Source: an uncultured Lachnospiraceae bacterium (lineage in GTDB: Bacteria > Bacillota > Clostridia > Lachnospirales > Lachnospiraceae). Taken from it: DNA of 64,000 nt. Below, piece after piece: positions 28,387 through 36,159 of the stretch; the stretch's first letter is position 1; every line of letters begins with the position of its first letter. Where the stretch lies: contig CAJUAA010000003.1 in NCBI GenBank assembly GCA_910584205.1, forward strand, positions 62,001 through 126,000, read 5' to 3'. Under the pieces are notes generated by a model. The model searched no databases. It saw only the letters and a list, made by a program, of their open reading frames with translations, and had not been told where the DNA came from. The position numbers and the translations under genes are program-made.

Positions 28387-29127
28387 TCATTTTCTGTTCA
28401 CGCAGAAGATTCCTTCCCGAAACTCCTGCTCGTGGATCCGCATGAACCGGTCGTATACCATGCCGTTTTCGCCGCAGCCGTTGTCCTTCAGAATCGTCAG
28501 CGTGCATTCATAGGGAAAACAGCTGTTGTCCAGCACCACCTGATTGGAAAGGGTATACGCGAATTCCAGAAGCCGGACCGGATCATGGTAAGCGGTTCCC
28601 GGACGCCGGAATTCTCCTCTGTCCGTAAAGAAGTTAAACGCCACTCCCTTCCGGCACCGGGCGAAAAGTTTTCCCACGGAAGTCCGGATCGTCTCATAGT
28701 TTTCCGCCTTTTCCGTATAGGGAATGGTAAAGGTCTGGGACGACACCGCATAATCGAATTCCAGATCCGAAATATCGTCCGTTATAAAATTCCGCTTCAG
28801 ATACCGGACCCGCTCGCCGCCGTACCTGGCTTTCCCCTCTTCCATGAATTCCTCCACCACGTCCAGTCCCACATAATGATACCGGTCCATGCCCAGGGAG
28901 CGAAGATACTGGTTGAGATCGCCGAATCCGCAGCCCGCATCGCAGACGGACACCGGCTCCTGGAAATCCTTTTTCAGAAAAAACTCGAAGTTTTTGATGA
29001 GCTCGTAGTAACGGATCACCCGCCGGTCGCTGGGCATGAACATGCTTTTTTCCGAATATCCGTATTTCTGATAGTTCCTGCGGTACTTCTCTGTCTGTTC
29101 CTCAAATCTTGTTCTGTTCTTTTGCAT
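28387..29127 (-). CDS. Class I SAM-dependent methyltransferase
   Basis: A 246-residue methyltransferase different in sequence from its neighbour. SVCDAGCGFGDLNQYLRSLG (about residues 60-79) is motif I, YVGLDVVEEF the acidic motif II, and LEFDYAVSSQTFTIPY the motif IV region; RKGVAFNFFTDRGE follows. No membrane helix or signal peptide. The ATG follows AGAGG. The upstream region has three 11-bp direct repeats and a GC-rich hairpin. The substrate is unknown; similar enzymes occur in cell-surface glycan and secondary metabolite pathways, which I cannot distinguish here. Confidence 0.85.
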   Translation of the reverse strand: MQKNRTRFEEQTEKYRRNYQKYGYSEKSMFMPSDRRVIRYYELIKNFEFFLKKDFQEPVSVCDAGCGFGDLNQYLRSLGMDRYHYVGLDVVEEFMEEGKARYGGERVRYLKRNFITDDISDLEFDYAVSSQTFTIPYTEKAENYETIRTSVGKLFARCRKGVAFNFFTDRGEFRRPGTAYHDPVRLLEFAYTLSNQVVLDNSCFPYECTLTILKDNGCGENGMVYDRFMRIHEQEFREGIFCVNRK

Positions 29128-29168
29128 AAACGTACCTCTTGAAAAATAAGGCTCTGTTCCTATATTAT

Positions 29169-29201
29169 GCCGGCCTGCGGGAATCTATGCCCCCGCCGGC
29201 C
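29169..29201 (-). other. GC-rich hairpin in the leader of the methyltransferase unit
   Basis: GGCCGGCGGGG and CCCGCAGGCCGGC on the minus strand can form an imperfect stem. No U-tract follows (ATAATATAGG), so it is not an obvious terminator; CATAAT at 29164-29169 could be a -10 box just after it. Confidence 0.45.
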
Positions 29202-29227
29202 GCTTTTCTGATTTTCATGGAAAAATG

Positions 29228-29255
29228 TGAGGATTTTGTGAGATTTTTATGAGAA
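29228..29255 (-). promoter_or_regulatory. Three 11-bp direct repeats upstream of the methyltransferase unit
   Basis: The tetramer TGAG recurs on the plus strand at 29228, 29239 and 29250, exactly 11 bp apart; read toward the genes the units are TCTCATAAAAA, TCTCACAAAAT and CCTCACATTTT. They share the CTCACA core and orientation with the repeats before the fusion gene at 25906-25927. Confidence 0.65.
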
Positions 29256-29267
29256 TTTTGAAAATAT

Positions 29268-29293
29268 GAAAACCGGACCGCCATGCGGTCCGG
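29268..29293 (-). terminator. Intrinsic terminator after 29342-30307
   Basis: On the minus strand CCGGACCGC and GCGGTCCGG form a perfect 9-bp stem around ATG, followed by TTTTC. Confidence 0.9.
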
Positions 29294-29341
29294 TAAAGAC
29301 TCCCGGTCAATGCCGTCAGACAGGTTGTATGATATTCTGTA

Positions 29342-30307
29342 TCAATAATCGCTCTCCTTCATCCAGTCGATCAGGATCCCTCTGCTGCCGCATTCCGGGC
29401 AGGTATAGATCCCGTAATAATAAGCGATCTTCCAGGCGTCCTCCACTCCCAGGTCATGGGCCAGATTGCTGAACCAGAGATAGGTATCCTCATAGCTCTT
29501 CCCGTCCCATTTCCCGATGACGGACGCCGCGGGCTCAATCTTCTTCAGCTGCTCTTTGTCATAGAAGCCGTCCGCTTCCATCTCTTCGTCAAAATATTCA
29601 CAATCAGGGCAGCACACCGGACACTGCTCCCACTGTCCCAGAATCATCTGGAACGCCGCCTCCCGGTCTCCCAGGATCGCCAGAAGGTCCGTACAGAAAT
29701 ACTGCAGCCAGTCCGGGTCCTCTTCCTTCAGCCGTTCCATGTTCCGGTCCAGAAAATCCCTGGTCATCTCCTGCAGAAGCTCCACGCTCAGCCGGTAGCT
29801 TTCCCCGATCTCCTCCGGAAGCTCCGCCCTGTCGCCGCCTCCGTTGCAGGGAATATCCGTGCACAGCAGATCCCCCGCCGCCTGGATGATCTTCTTCTCC
29901 CACTCATAGTCCTGCTCCCGGCGTCTCTTCTCCAGCAGAAGCACCAGATAGGGCATAACCAGATAGGTGCCGTCGTACAGGCTCAGCTGATGGGTCAGAT
30001 TCTCGCACAGGTTGTCAAAGATGATCTCATAGTCGCTCTTTTCCTCCCGGTCCAGCCTGCGCAGCTTCTCCGTCTCCGGGATCAGCTCCTCCGGGCAGAA
30101 GAGAAACGCCGTGTCCTCTCTTGCATCCCCGTAGGCCCCTTTGTATTTTTCCCACGCTTTGGAGCCGAACTCCACCGGCTTCAGCCTCTCCCGAAGTTCC
30201 TGCACCTGCCGAAGCCCCTTCTCGATCTCCGCCTTCCATCGATCCGACTGCCTTACGGCTTCCTCCTGACGGTCCTGTCCGCTTCCGCCATCCTCCTGTC
30301 TGCCCAT
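29342..30307 (-). CDS. Unknown protein with Cys clusters
   Basis: A 321-residue soluble protein with no recognised domain. The first ~40 residues are charged and probably disordered, then largely helical. NLCENLTHQLSLYDGTYLVM (about residues 99-118) begins a stretch, continued by PYLVLLLEKRR, that resembles helical-repeat immunity-type proteins in style, which is only a weak hint. CPVCCPDCEYFDEE (about 229) and YTCPECGSRG (about 303) look like two halves of a zinc site. Charged EDPDWLQYF and ILGDREAAF suggest paired helices. ATG at 30307 follows AAGGAGG at 8 nt. Transcribed alone, with a good promoter and terminator, and divergent from abiEi. Confidence 0.75.
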   Translation of the reverse strand: MGRQEDGGSGQDRQEEAVRQSDRWKAEIEKGLRQVQELRERLKPVEFGSKAWEKYKGAYGDAREDTAFLFCPEELIPETEKLRRLDREEKSDYEIIFDNLCENLTHQLSLYDGTYLVMPYLVLLLEKRRREQDYEWEKKIIQAAGDLLCTDIPCNGGGDRAELPEEIGESYRLSVELLQEMTRDFLDRNMERLKEEDPDWLQYFCTDLLAILGDREAAFQMILGQWEQCPVCCPDCEYFDEEMEADGFYDKEQLKKIEPAASVIGKWDGKSYEDTYLWFSNLAHDLGVEDAWKIAYYYGIYTCPECGSRGILIDWMKESDY

Positions 30308-30360
30308 ACTGCATCCTCCTTCCTGCGTATCGCTTCAACCGCAGTAACAATTTCATTTAT

Positions 30361-30389
30361 ATTCTATCCATTTCCTACAATGAAGTCAA
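30361..30389 (-). promoter_or_regulatory. Sigma-A promoter for 29342-30307
   Basis: TTGACT (30384-30389) and TAGAAT (30361-30366) with 17-nt spacing on the minus strand. Confidence 0.8.
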
Positions 30390-30413
30390 TTGTCAGATCA
30401 TTTCAAATTTTGA

Positions 30414-30442
30414 TTGACAATCCGTGGATTTAACTGTAATAT
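30414..30442 (+). promoter_or_regulatory. Sigma-A promoter for abiEi-abiEii
   Basis: TTGACA (30414-30419) and TAATAT (30437-30442) with 17-nt spacing. Confidence 0.85.
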
Positions 30443-30452
30443 TTAATTAAAA

Positions 30453-30477
30453 TTCGGCAAAATTAAAAAATGCCGAA
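30453..30477 (+). promoter_or_regulatory. Inverted repeat, probable AbiEi operator
   Basis: TTCGGCA (30453-30459) and TGCCGAA (30471-30477) form a perfect dyad with an 11-nt AT-rich spacer, starting 11 nt after the -10 box. Antitoxins of the AbiEi family repress their own operon by binding inverted repeats in this place. Confidence 0.75.
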
Positions 30478-30508
30478 AATAAATCAAAAATAAATTGAGG
30501 CGGAAAAG

Positions 30509-31096
30509 ATGGCAGGTGCAGCAGTACTCCCTGAAGATCAGAAGATCTTTTCCATGCAGGAACTTCAGAGCATGGGTTTCTCACAGTATAAGATCAGTAA
30601 GCTGGTCAGTGAGGGAAAGCTTATAAAACTGAATAAGAGTTATTACGAAAATACAGCGTACCATGGAGAGGAATCCGACTTCTATTATACGGATGCTTAT
30701 GCACCGAAGGGTGTCATATGCCTGCTCAGTGCTGCAGTTTATTATCAGCTGACGACATTTATTCCGGATGCGGTGGATGTTGCTATTCCAAGGAAAGCGA
30801 AGGTATCCACCATACCGGACTGGCCGCAGATGAATTTCCATCATTATACGGATGACAGACATGAACTGGGAGTTACGACGATCAGGGAAGGCAAGAATGG
30901 ATTCCGGATCTACGATATGGAAAAAACTGTCGTGGATATTGTGTTTTACAGAGAGAAGGTCGGGATTGAAGAAACCAGAGAGATCCTTGTGACCTATCTG
31001 CGAAGGAAAGATCGGAACCTGAATCGGCTCCTGAAATATGCAGAACTGATGAAATGCGGTAAGACGATGAGACAATATCTGGAGGTACTCGTATGA
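30509..31096 (+). CDS. abiEi: AbiEi-family antitoxin of a type IV toxin-antitoxin system
   Basis: A 195-residue antitoxin-type transcriptional repressor. The N-terminal part (FSMQELQSMGFSQYKISKLV, about 14-33, then GKLIKLNKSYYEN) is a winged helix of the AbiEi_4 type. The middle has APKGVICLLSAAVYYQLTTF and DVAIPRKAKVS, the usual core of the C-terminal domain, which is needed for counteracting the toxin. RIYDMEKTVVDIVFYREKVG is also family-typical. It starts after GAGGCGG and overlaps the toxin start by 4 nt (ATGA). The pair is a phage-abortive-infection type system. Confidence 0.9.
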   Translation: MAGAAVLPEDQKIFSMQELQSMGFSQYKISKLVSEGKLIKLNKSYYENTAYHGEESDFYYTDAYAPKGVICLLSAAVYYQLTTFIPDAVDVAIPRKAKVSTIPDWPQMNFHHYTDDRHELGVTTIREGKNGFRIYDMEKTVVDIVFYREKVGIEETREILVTYLRRKDRNLNRLLKYAELMKCGKTMRQYLEVLV

Positions 31097-32019
31097 TAAG
31101 TGCAATATCAATAAAGGACAGATTGAAGAACCAGGCGGCCGCAGGCGGAAAGACGATGCAGGAAGCCTTGACGGCATATGGATTGGAAAGAACTGTATAC
31201 AGACTGTCGGTGTCAGAATATATGGAGTGCTTTACTCTGAAGGGTGGTATTTTTCTCTATGCTCTGTTTGACGGTGAGTTTTCCAGAGCTACAAAAGATA
31301 TCGACCTGCTGGCAAAAAACATGTCAAACAACGTGAAGGATATGAAGAGAGTGTTTGAAAACATATTCTCCGTTGAATGTGATGATGCACTCAAATATGA
31401 TCTGGATACCTTGATGGTCAAGGATATTACTGAGTTTAAGGAATATCATGGCGTAAATGTGTCCATTATGGCTTATTTGGACAGGACAAGGGTTCCGGTA
31501 TCGATAGATATCGGATTCGATGACATCGTTTATCCTGACAGAGTGAAAATGGAGTTCCCGGTGCTGCTCGATATGGATGTGCCAAAAATTTATGCTTATT
31601 CAATTTCTTCAGTGATATCTGAGAAATTTGAAACCATTGTTTCTCTGGGAGATGCCAATAGCAGATATAAGGACTTTTATGATATCTACTTACTTGCTGA
31701 GCGGTACGATCTTGATGGAGCCGAATTGAAGGAAGCAATCAGAGAAACCTTTGAGCATCGTGACACGGGATTCGACGATATATTTGCTTTCACAGACGAC
31801 TTTTTAGCAAGCGAACTCCACCAGAACCGGTGGAAGGCATTTCTGAAAAAGAAGAAGGCGCTGGTGAATGCAGAACTGGAAGATGTGGTTAATCTGCTTC
31901 GGGCGTTATTGCTTCCGATTGTGGAAAGCATAACCGGTGGTGCGGACCTCTCAGCAGCTTGGGATCATGAATCCCGAAGCTGGAAGGTCCACACGACGGC
32001 GCTTTATTTACCGAACTGA
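31093..32019 (+). CDS. abiEii: AbiEii-family nucleotidyltransferase toxin
   Basis: A 308-residue nucleotidyltransferase-fold toxin; family members transfer nucleotides to tRNA 3' ends or similar targets. FTLKGGIFLYALFDGEFSRA (about residues 47-66) holds the GG/S motif and TKDIDLLAKN the D-x-D metal-binding pair. VSIDIGFDDIV is the third acidic strand and KFETIVSLGDANSRYKDFYD the family motif IV with conserved K and D. All catalytic positions appear intact. Translationally coupled to the antitoxin. Base composition is lower in G+C than the flanking core genes, consistent with horizontal gain. Confidence 0.92.
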   Translation: MISAISIKDRLKNQAAAGGKTMQEALTAYGLERTVYRLSVSEYMECFTLKGGIFLYALFDGEFSRATKDIDLLAKNMSNNVKDMKRVFENIFSVECDDALKYDLDTLMVKDITEFKEYHGVNVSIMAYLDRTRVPVSIDIGFDDIVYPDRVKMEFPVLLDMDVPKIYAYSISSVISEKFETIVSLGDANSRYKDFYDIYLLAERYDLDGAELKEAIRETFEHRDTGFDDIFAFTDDFLASELHQNRWKAFLKKKKALVNAELEDVVNLLRALLLPIVESITGGADLSAAWDHESRSWKVHTTALYLPN

Positions 32020-32038
32020 GAGAGAAGAACAGACATGT

Positions 32039-32878
32039 TCAGAATTCAGCTTTAATCCCCTCAATCCCCTGAAGGATCGTATCGTACATCTCCCCGGTTA
32101 TCTCGTTGTCATAATTTCCATAGTACAGCTTTCCGTCTTCCAGAAAAAGAACGGATATAAAAAAGTGCGGCTGAAATCTAACCCGGAGTCCGTCTTCCAT
32201 CTCCGGAATTTTATAATAACCATTGAAATATTTCACACTGAAATCCTTCATGCTGATGTCCCCTGCCATCAGCAGATAGACCTCGCCATGGCGTTTAAAA
32301 TCCTCCTCCCTGATAGGAACCAGCCCATACAGCTCCCGCAGCGCTTCTACGGATGCTTTCGGCAGCCGGAACCGCTGCAGCTCCACCGTCCATTCCAGGC
32401 CGTGGGATTCCAGCACCTCCCATGGGACGATTCTCGACCTACATTCCTGAATGATAAAATCGTCGTATTCCTCAATCACACGGTCAATGTCCCCACTGCT
32501 CTCCAATGCGGAAGCCTTTGTATAATAAAACTGTTGCTCGCTCTGGATTTTCAGATACGTCCGTTCCGGGTCTCTCCGGTCTGCAATGATATCCGACTGT
32601 ATCTCCCACATCCTCTTGTTCCACTTTGTCAGGGAAAGGCTGTCCCACCAGCTTTCCTTCACGCACCCCAGCACCTCAGTATCTTCCGATTCCGGAAAAC
32701 TGTTGAGATCCGAACGCACATAGACTTCGCCCTGGTAGACAAAGGGCCCCATGAAAGCGCCTGTAAGGTATCTTCCGTCTTCCTTCCTGCTGATTGATAC
32801 GTCCCGGACAACGGCAAAAACAACCCATAAAAGCAGGATCAGAGATACCCCAATCAGGCAGATGTGTCTTTTTCTCAT
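32039..32878 (-). CDS. Membrane-anchored protein of a repeated unknown family (copy C)
   Basis: A 279-residue protein with a basic N terminus and one helix (about 5-25), so the bulk is outside the cell or it is a membrane-anchored precursor. Shared family marks are GRYLTGAFMGPFVYQGEVYV, RSDLNSFPESE, DIDRVIEEYDDFIIQECRSR, FRLPKASVEALRELYG and ISVLFLEDGKLYYGNYDNEI near the C terminus. Most similar to copy A (35174-36019), including long runs of near-identical DNA, and less to copy B. It lies 6 nt after the M56 peptidase gene 32885-34273 and is the last gene of the block. No known domain; role could be immunity, sensing or substrate of the peptidase. Confidence 0.75.
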   Translation of the reverse strand: MRKRHICLIGVSLILLLWVVFAVVRDVSISRKEDGRYLTGAFMGPFVYQGEVYVRSDLNSFPESEDTEVLGCVKESWWDSLSLTKWNKRMWEIQSDIIADRRDPERTYLKIQSEQQFYYTKASALESSGDIDRVIEEYDDFIIQECRSRIVPWEVLESHGLEWTVELQRFRLPKASVEALRELYGLVPIREEDFKRHGEVYLLMAGDISMKDFSVKYFNGYYKIPEMEDGLRVRFQPHFFISVLFLEDGKLYYGNYDNEITGEMYDTILQGIEGIKAEF

Positions 32879-32884
32879 GTTCTT

Positions 32885-34273
32885 TTACCTCCTGTAAAGA
32901 TCGCAGTCGCTGTAATACATAAAGCCCTCCGCACGCACGGGAACGTCACCGCAGTTTTCTATGTACGCCGCATAAGCTCCCTCTGTCTTTATCTCAAATA
33001 CATAGTGCAGATGTCCCTGCCCCTCCAGAAACGTCAGCGAACCGGTGTCCATACATTCGATTCCGATCCGGTATGTATCCTCTGCATTCCCGCATTCCGC
33101 ACTGATCCCGATCACGTCTCCCGCGAGCATCTGCGCCGTCCGAAACACTGCCCGGGTGTTTCCATCGACCGTTTCCGCATAATGATTGGTGCATCTGTAT
33201 GGAATTCCCGTATCGGACGCCGGCGTTTCCGCCGCTCCGTTCTCAGAGCTCCCATATTGTACGACAGGAATCGGTTTCCAGTTCAGCGGCTCCTCCGCGT
33301 GCATCCACATTTCCTGCAGACCGGCCGCCGCAGACGCGAACGCCATGGAGGGCAGCAGGGAGAATCCCAGCAGGCAGGCACAACCCACCGCCGCCATCCT
33401 TTTCTTCATATGCCCGGGGGTTTTCACCTTCGCCATAACTTCAATCCGTGTCAGAACCTCTTTTTTCTTTTCCGCAAATCCGCTGGTTGGAGGGAGCTCC
33501 AGGTCCGGCGCCGACTGAGACGCCAGCAGCATGGCGTATTCTTTTTTCGTAAACCAGGGCTTCTCCATGGATGACCGAAGATCGCACACGATCTCCTGAC
33601 AGCAGATCAGGTCCTGAAACTGTCTGTACAGCACCGGATTGAACCAGTGTACGCAGATGGTCATCAGGCCGTACCAGCGCCAGTAGATATCCTCCGCCGC
33701 GATATGATTGAGCTCATGCTCCAGAATCATCCGGAGTTCTTTCTCCGTATAGTCCCTGACCGGAAGCAGAATCATCTCTTTCCCATCCTGCTGAATGGAG
33801 ATCGGCGAACAGACCGCCTCATTCTCATACACGACAAACCCGGTTTTGGAAAAGCGTTCCTGATATTCCAGGATAATCGGTTCATACTTTTTGCGGCATT
33901 CTCTGCGTCCGTTCCTTAAGGTCCGGGAAACCATCAGCCCTTTCCTGATATAACGGAACGCCATAACCCCCAGACCGCCAAGCCAGAGAATAAACAGAAT
34001 CCCGAAAAAACGGCGCATGCCCGGAACGGTGCCTTTGATAAAATCCCCCACTACCACATTCCATCGAAACGAATGGTGTATCCTGGACATACATACCCAC
34101 ACAAACGTAACCGGAACCGCATACAGAAGAAGCGCCGCCTTCCGAACCGCCAGCGCAAAAAAATAATCTTTCTCTCCCCATAGTTTTTTCCTGCACAAAA
34201 TCACCGCCCAGGCCAGGCTCCCGGCTGCGCTTTCAAACAGCAGGCAGGATAAAAACAGTCTAATCCACAACAC
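32885..34273 (-). CDS. M56-family (BlaR1-like) membrane metallopeptidase, copy 1
   Basis: A 462-residue integral membrane zinc protease of the BlaR1/MecR1 type. About four membrane helices; the zinc site is EKELRMILEHELNHIAAEDI (HELNH near residue 188). A cytosolic linker and a helix (MAAVGCACLLGFSLLPSMAF, about 300) lead to a ~140-residue extracytoplasmic domain ending in beta-rich HYVFEIKTEGAYAAYIEN, which is not a penicillin-binding domain, so it does not sense beta-lactams in the BlaR1 manner. Start GTG 34273 after AAGGAG. Unlike copy 2 it has no BlaI gene beside it. Its first 53 codons are nearly identical in DNA to copy 2. Confidence 0.85.
   Translation of the reverse strand: MLWIRLFLSCLLFESAAGSLAWAVILCRKKLWGEKDYFFALAVRKAALLLYAVPVTFVWVCMSRIHHSFRWNVVVGDFIKGTVPGMRRFFGILFILWLGGLGVMAFRYIRKGLMVSRTLRNGRRECRKKYEPIILEYQERFSKTGFVVYENEAVCSPISIQQDGKEMILLPVRDYTEKELRMILEHELNHIAAEDIYWRWYGLMTICVHWFNPVLYRQFQDLICCQEIVCDLRSSMEKPWFTKKEYAMLLASQSAPDLELPPTSGFAEKKKEVLTRIEVMAKVKTPGHMKKRMAAVGCACLLGFSLLPSMAFASAAAGLQEMWMHAEEPLNWKPIPVVQYGSSENGAAETPASDTGIPYRCTNHYAETVDGNTRAVFRTAQMLAGDVIGISAECGNAEDTYRIGIECMDTGSLTFLEGQGHLHYVFEIKTEGAYAAYIENCGDVPVRAEGFMYYSDCDLYRR
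34104..34261 (-). repeat. 158-bp exact repeat, copy 1 (5' part of the first M56 gene)
   Basis: 34104-34261 is identical base for base to 42740-42897, in the same orientation, 8636 bp apart. It covers the first membrane segments of the two M56 peptidases, after which the genes diverge sharply. Confidence 0.95.
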
Positions 34274-34333
34274 TTAGAAAGCTCCTTAATATTATAAAAT
34301 TCTCCATATAAAAAACCGGACGGCTTCTGAACT

Positions 34334-35158
34334 TTATTTTCCTTCCAGAATATGCGCAAGCCCCTCTATAACAGCAGCACGGATTTCTCCTGTCACTTCA
34401 TTGTCATAATTGCCATAATACACTTTCCCATCCTCATAAAACAGAATACCTGCGTAAAATGCAGGCTGGTATGTGGTGTCAATCTCCGATGCCATACCCG
34501 GAATATGGTAGACTCCCTGATAATATTTTGTCAGAAACCCTTTCATTTCCGGTCCTCCCGCTGCCAGCAGGCAGACAGTATTCTTTTTCTGAAAATCCTC
34601 CAAACGCGGCACCGCATCTGGAAAGCTTTCCCGCAACGCCATCACCTGAGCCCGGTCAATGGAAAAACGTTGGAAAGCCGCATAATTTTCATAACCTGCA
34701 TTCTCCAGCTCTTCCAGCGAATAGCTGCGGGATCTGCATTCCCATACGACAAATTCATCAAACTGACCGATCACCTGATCAACGGCGCCGCACACTTCCA
34801 ATTCCGACACCCTGGCCGCCGGCCGGTCCCGGTCTGTGCGTACCTTCAGATACGCCCTGCCCGTATCTTCTGTATCTCCAATCAATACCGGAAGCAGTTC
34901 GGCCTCACGCAGAATCTCCTGTACCGGAAACATAGCTTCCAGAAAACTGCTCTGTATAAAACCCAGTTCATCGCTGTTTCTTTCCTCCGGAAACGTCTCC
35001 AAATCGGAATATACGTAGATCCCGCCGTCATACATAAAAGGACCATAAGATGTTTCCGTCAAATATCGCCCGGTATTTCTGCCGGACCGAAGCATCCCGC
35101 AGAATACAACTGCCAGCAGCAATATGGATGCAGTCCCGCAGATATAAGTCTTTCTCAT
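34334..35158 (-). CDS. Membrane-anchored protein of a repeated unknown family (copy B)
   Basis: A 274-residue relative of copies A and C, the most divergent of the three. N-terminal helix (about 6-24), then GRYLTETSYGPFMYDGGIYV, YSDLETFPEERNSDELGFI, QVIGQFDEFVVWECRSRSYS, FSIDRAQVMALRESFPDAV and GILFYEDGKVYYGNYDNEVT align with the other copies. The Asn-Tyr-Asp-Asn segment near the C terminus is kept in all three. Starts 15 nt after copy A, and M56 copy 1 starts 60 nt after it. Function unknown. Confidence 0.75.
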   Translation of the reverse strand: MRKTYICGTASILLLAVVFCGMLRSGRNTGRYLTETSYGPFMYDGGIYVYSDLETFPEERNSDELGFIQSSFLEAMFPVQEILREAELLPVLIGDTEDTGRAYLKVRTDRDRPAARVSELEVCGAVDQVIGQFDEFVVWECRSRSYSLEELENAGYENYAAFQRFSIDRAQVMALRESFPDAVPRLEDFQKKNTVCLLAAGGPEMKGFLTKYYQGVYHIPGMASEIDTTYQPAFYAGILFYEDGKVYYGNYDNEVTGEIRAAVIEGLAHILEGK

Positions 35159-35173
35159 TAAAATGTCCTTTTC

Positions 35174-36019
35174 TTAAAATGCCGCCTTGATCCCTTCAAT
35201 TCCTTGAATAATCACTTCATACATCTCTCCGGTTATTTCATTTTCATAATTTCCATAATACAGCTTTCCATCTTCCAGAAAAAGAACAGATATAAAAAAG
35301 TGCGGCTGAAATCTCTCCGCCCGGGCTTCTTCTTCAAGCTCCGGAATTTTATAATTGCCATTGAAATATTTCACACAGAAATCCGTCATATCAGTGTCCC
35401 CTGCCATCAGCAGATAGACCTCATTATGACGCTTAAAATCCTCTTCCCTGATTGAAACCGGTCCGTACAGCTCCCGCATCGCTTCCACAGATTCTTTCGG
35501 CAGCTGAAAACGCTGTAGTTCAATCTCCCATTCTACGCCGCGTGCTTCCAGTTCTTCCCATGGCAAACTCCTTGTTTTGCACTCCTGAATAATAAAATCG
35601 TCAAATTCCCGAATCACACGGTCAATATCTCCATTACTTTCCAATACGGAAGCTTTTGTATAAAAATACTCTTTTGCTCCCCGAATCTTCAGACAGGACC
35701 GTTCCAGATCTCTTCGATCTCCAATAACGTCTGACTGTACTTCCAAACACCTCCTGTACCATTTTACCAGCGAAAGACTATCCTGCCAGTTCTCCCGCAC
35801 ACAGCCCAGCACCTCTGTTTCTTCCGATTCCGGAAAACTGTTAAGATCAGATCGAACATAGACTTCGCCCTGATAAACGAAAGGTTCTTGATACGCGTCT
35901 GTAAGATACTCTCCATCCATATTCAAGCTAATCGATACATCGCGAATAACCGCACAGATACCACATATAATTAGAATAACCAAAAACACAAGCAGGCAGA
36001 TACGTATTCTTTTTTTCAT
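35174..36019 (-). CDS. Membrane-anchored protein of a repeated unknown family (copy A)
   Basis: About 281 residues: basic start (MKKRIRICLLVFLVILI), one helix to about residue 22, then the family sequence (GEYLTDAYQEPFVYQGEVYV, LNSFPESEETEVLGCVREN, DIDRVIREFDDFIIQECKTR, LPKESVEAMRELYGPV, LFLEDGKLYYGNYENEITGE). ATG 36019 fits the GAGGAG site better than ATG 36025, which is too close to it. Over roughly 70% identity to copy C by eye, so these arose by a fairly recent duplication. Follows the small ORF 36022-36159 with overlap or near-overlap, implying cotranscription with the peptide gene. Confidence 0.75.
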   Translation of the reverse strand: MKKRIRICLLVFLVILIICGICAVIRDVSISLNMDGEYLTDAYQEPFVYQGEVYVRSDLNSFPESEETEVLGCVRENWQDSLSLVKWYRRCLEVQSDVIGDRRDLERSCLKIRGAKEYFYTKASVLESNGDIDRVIREFDDFIIQECKTRSLPWEELEARGVEWEIELQRFQLPKESVEAMRELYGPVSIREEDFKRHNEVYLLMAGDTDMTDFCVKYFNGNYKIPELEEEARAERFQPHFFISVLFLEDGKLYYGNYENEITGEMYEVIIQGIEGIKAAF

Positions 36020-36021
36020 TA

Positions 36022-36159
36022 TCATTTTCTCCTCACAAACTCACATATTAATCCCTCGATTAAAATATTTTCATAGTATATATCTTCATCTGCCATAATG
36101 CTGGCACAGATCATCTGCACCAGCATCATAAGCATTATACTTAAAATTTCATAACACAT
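36022..36159 (-). CDS. Possible small membrane protein, 45 residues
   Basis: Starts at ATG 36159 inside the end of the double-glycine peptide gene (11-nt overlap) and ends overlapping the start region of copy A. The product is MCYEILSIMLMMLVQMICAS followed by a short acidic segment and a basic end (EFVRRK): one membrane helix. No clear ribosome binding site is visible beyond coupling. It could be a bacteriocin-immunity-like peptide or a chance frame. Confidence 0.4.
   Translation of the reverse strand: MCYEILSIMLMMLVQMICASIMADEDIYYENILIEGLICEFVRRK

Noticed and set aside
36064..36077. A third BlaI-like dyad inside the small ORF before copy A.
   Set aside because: Only 12 of 14 bases match and the area is A/T-rich; mentioned under the operator finding but not listed as a feature.
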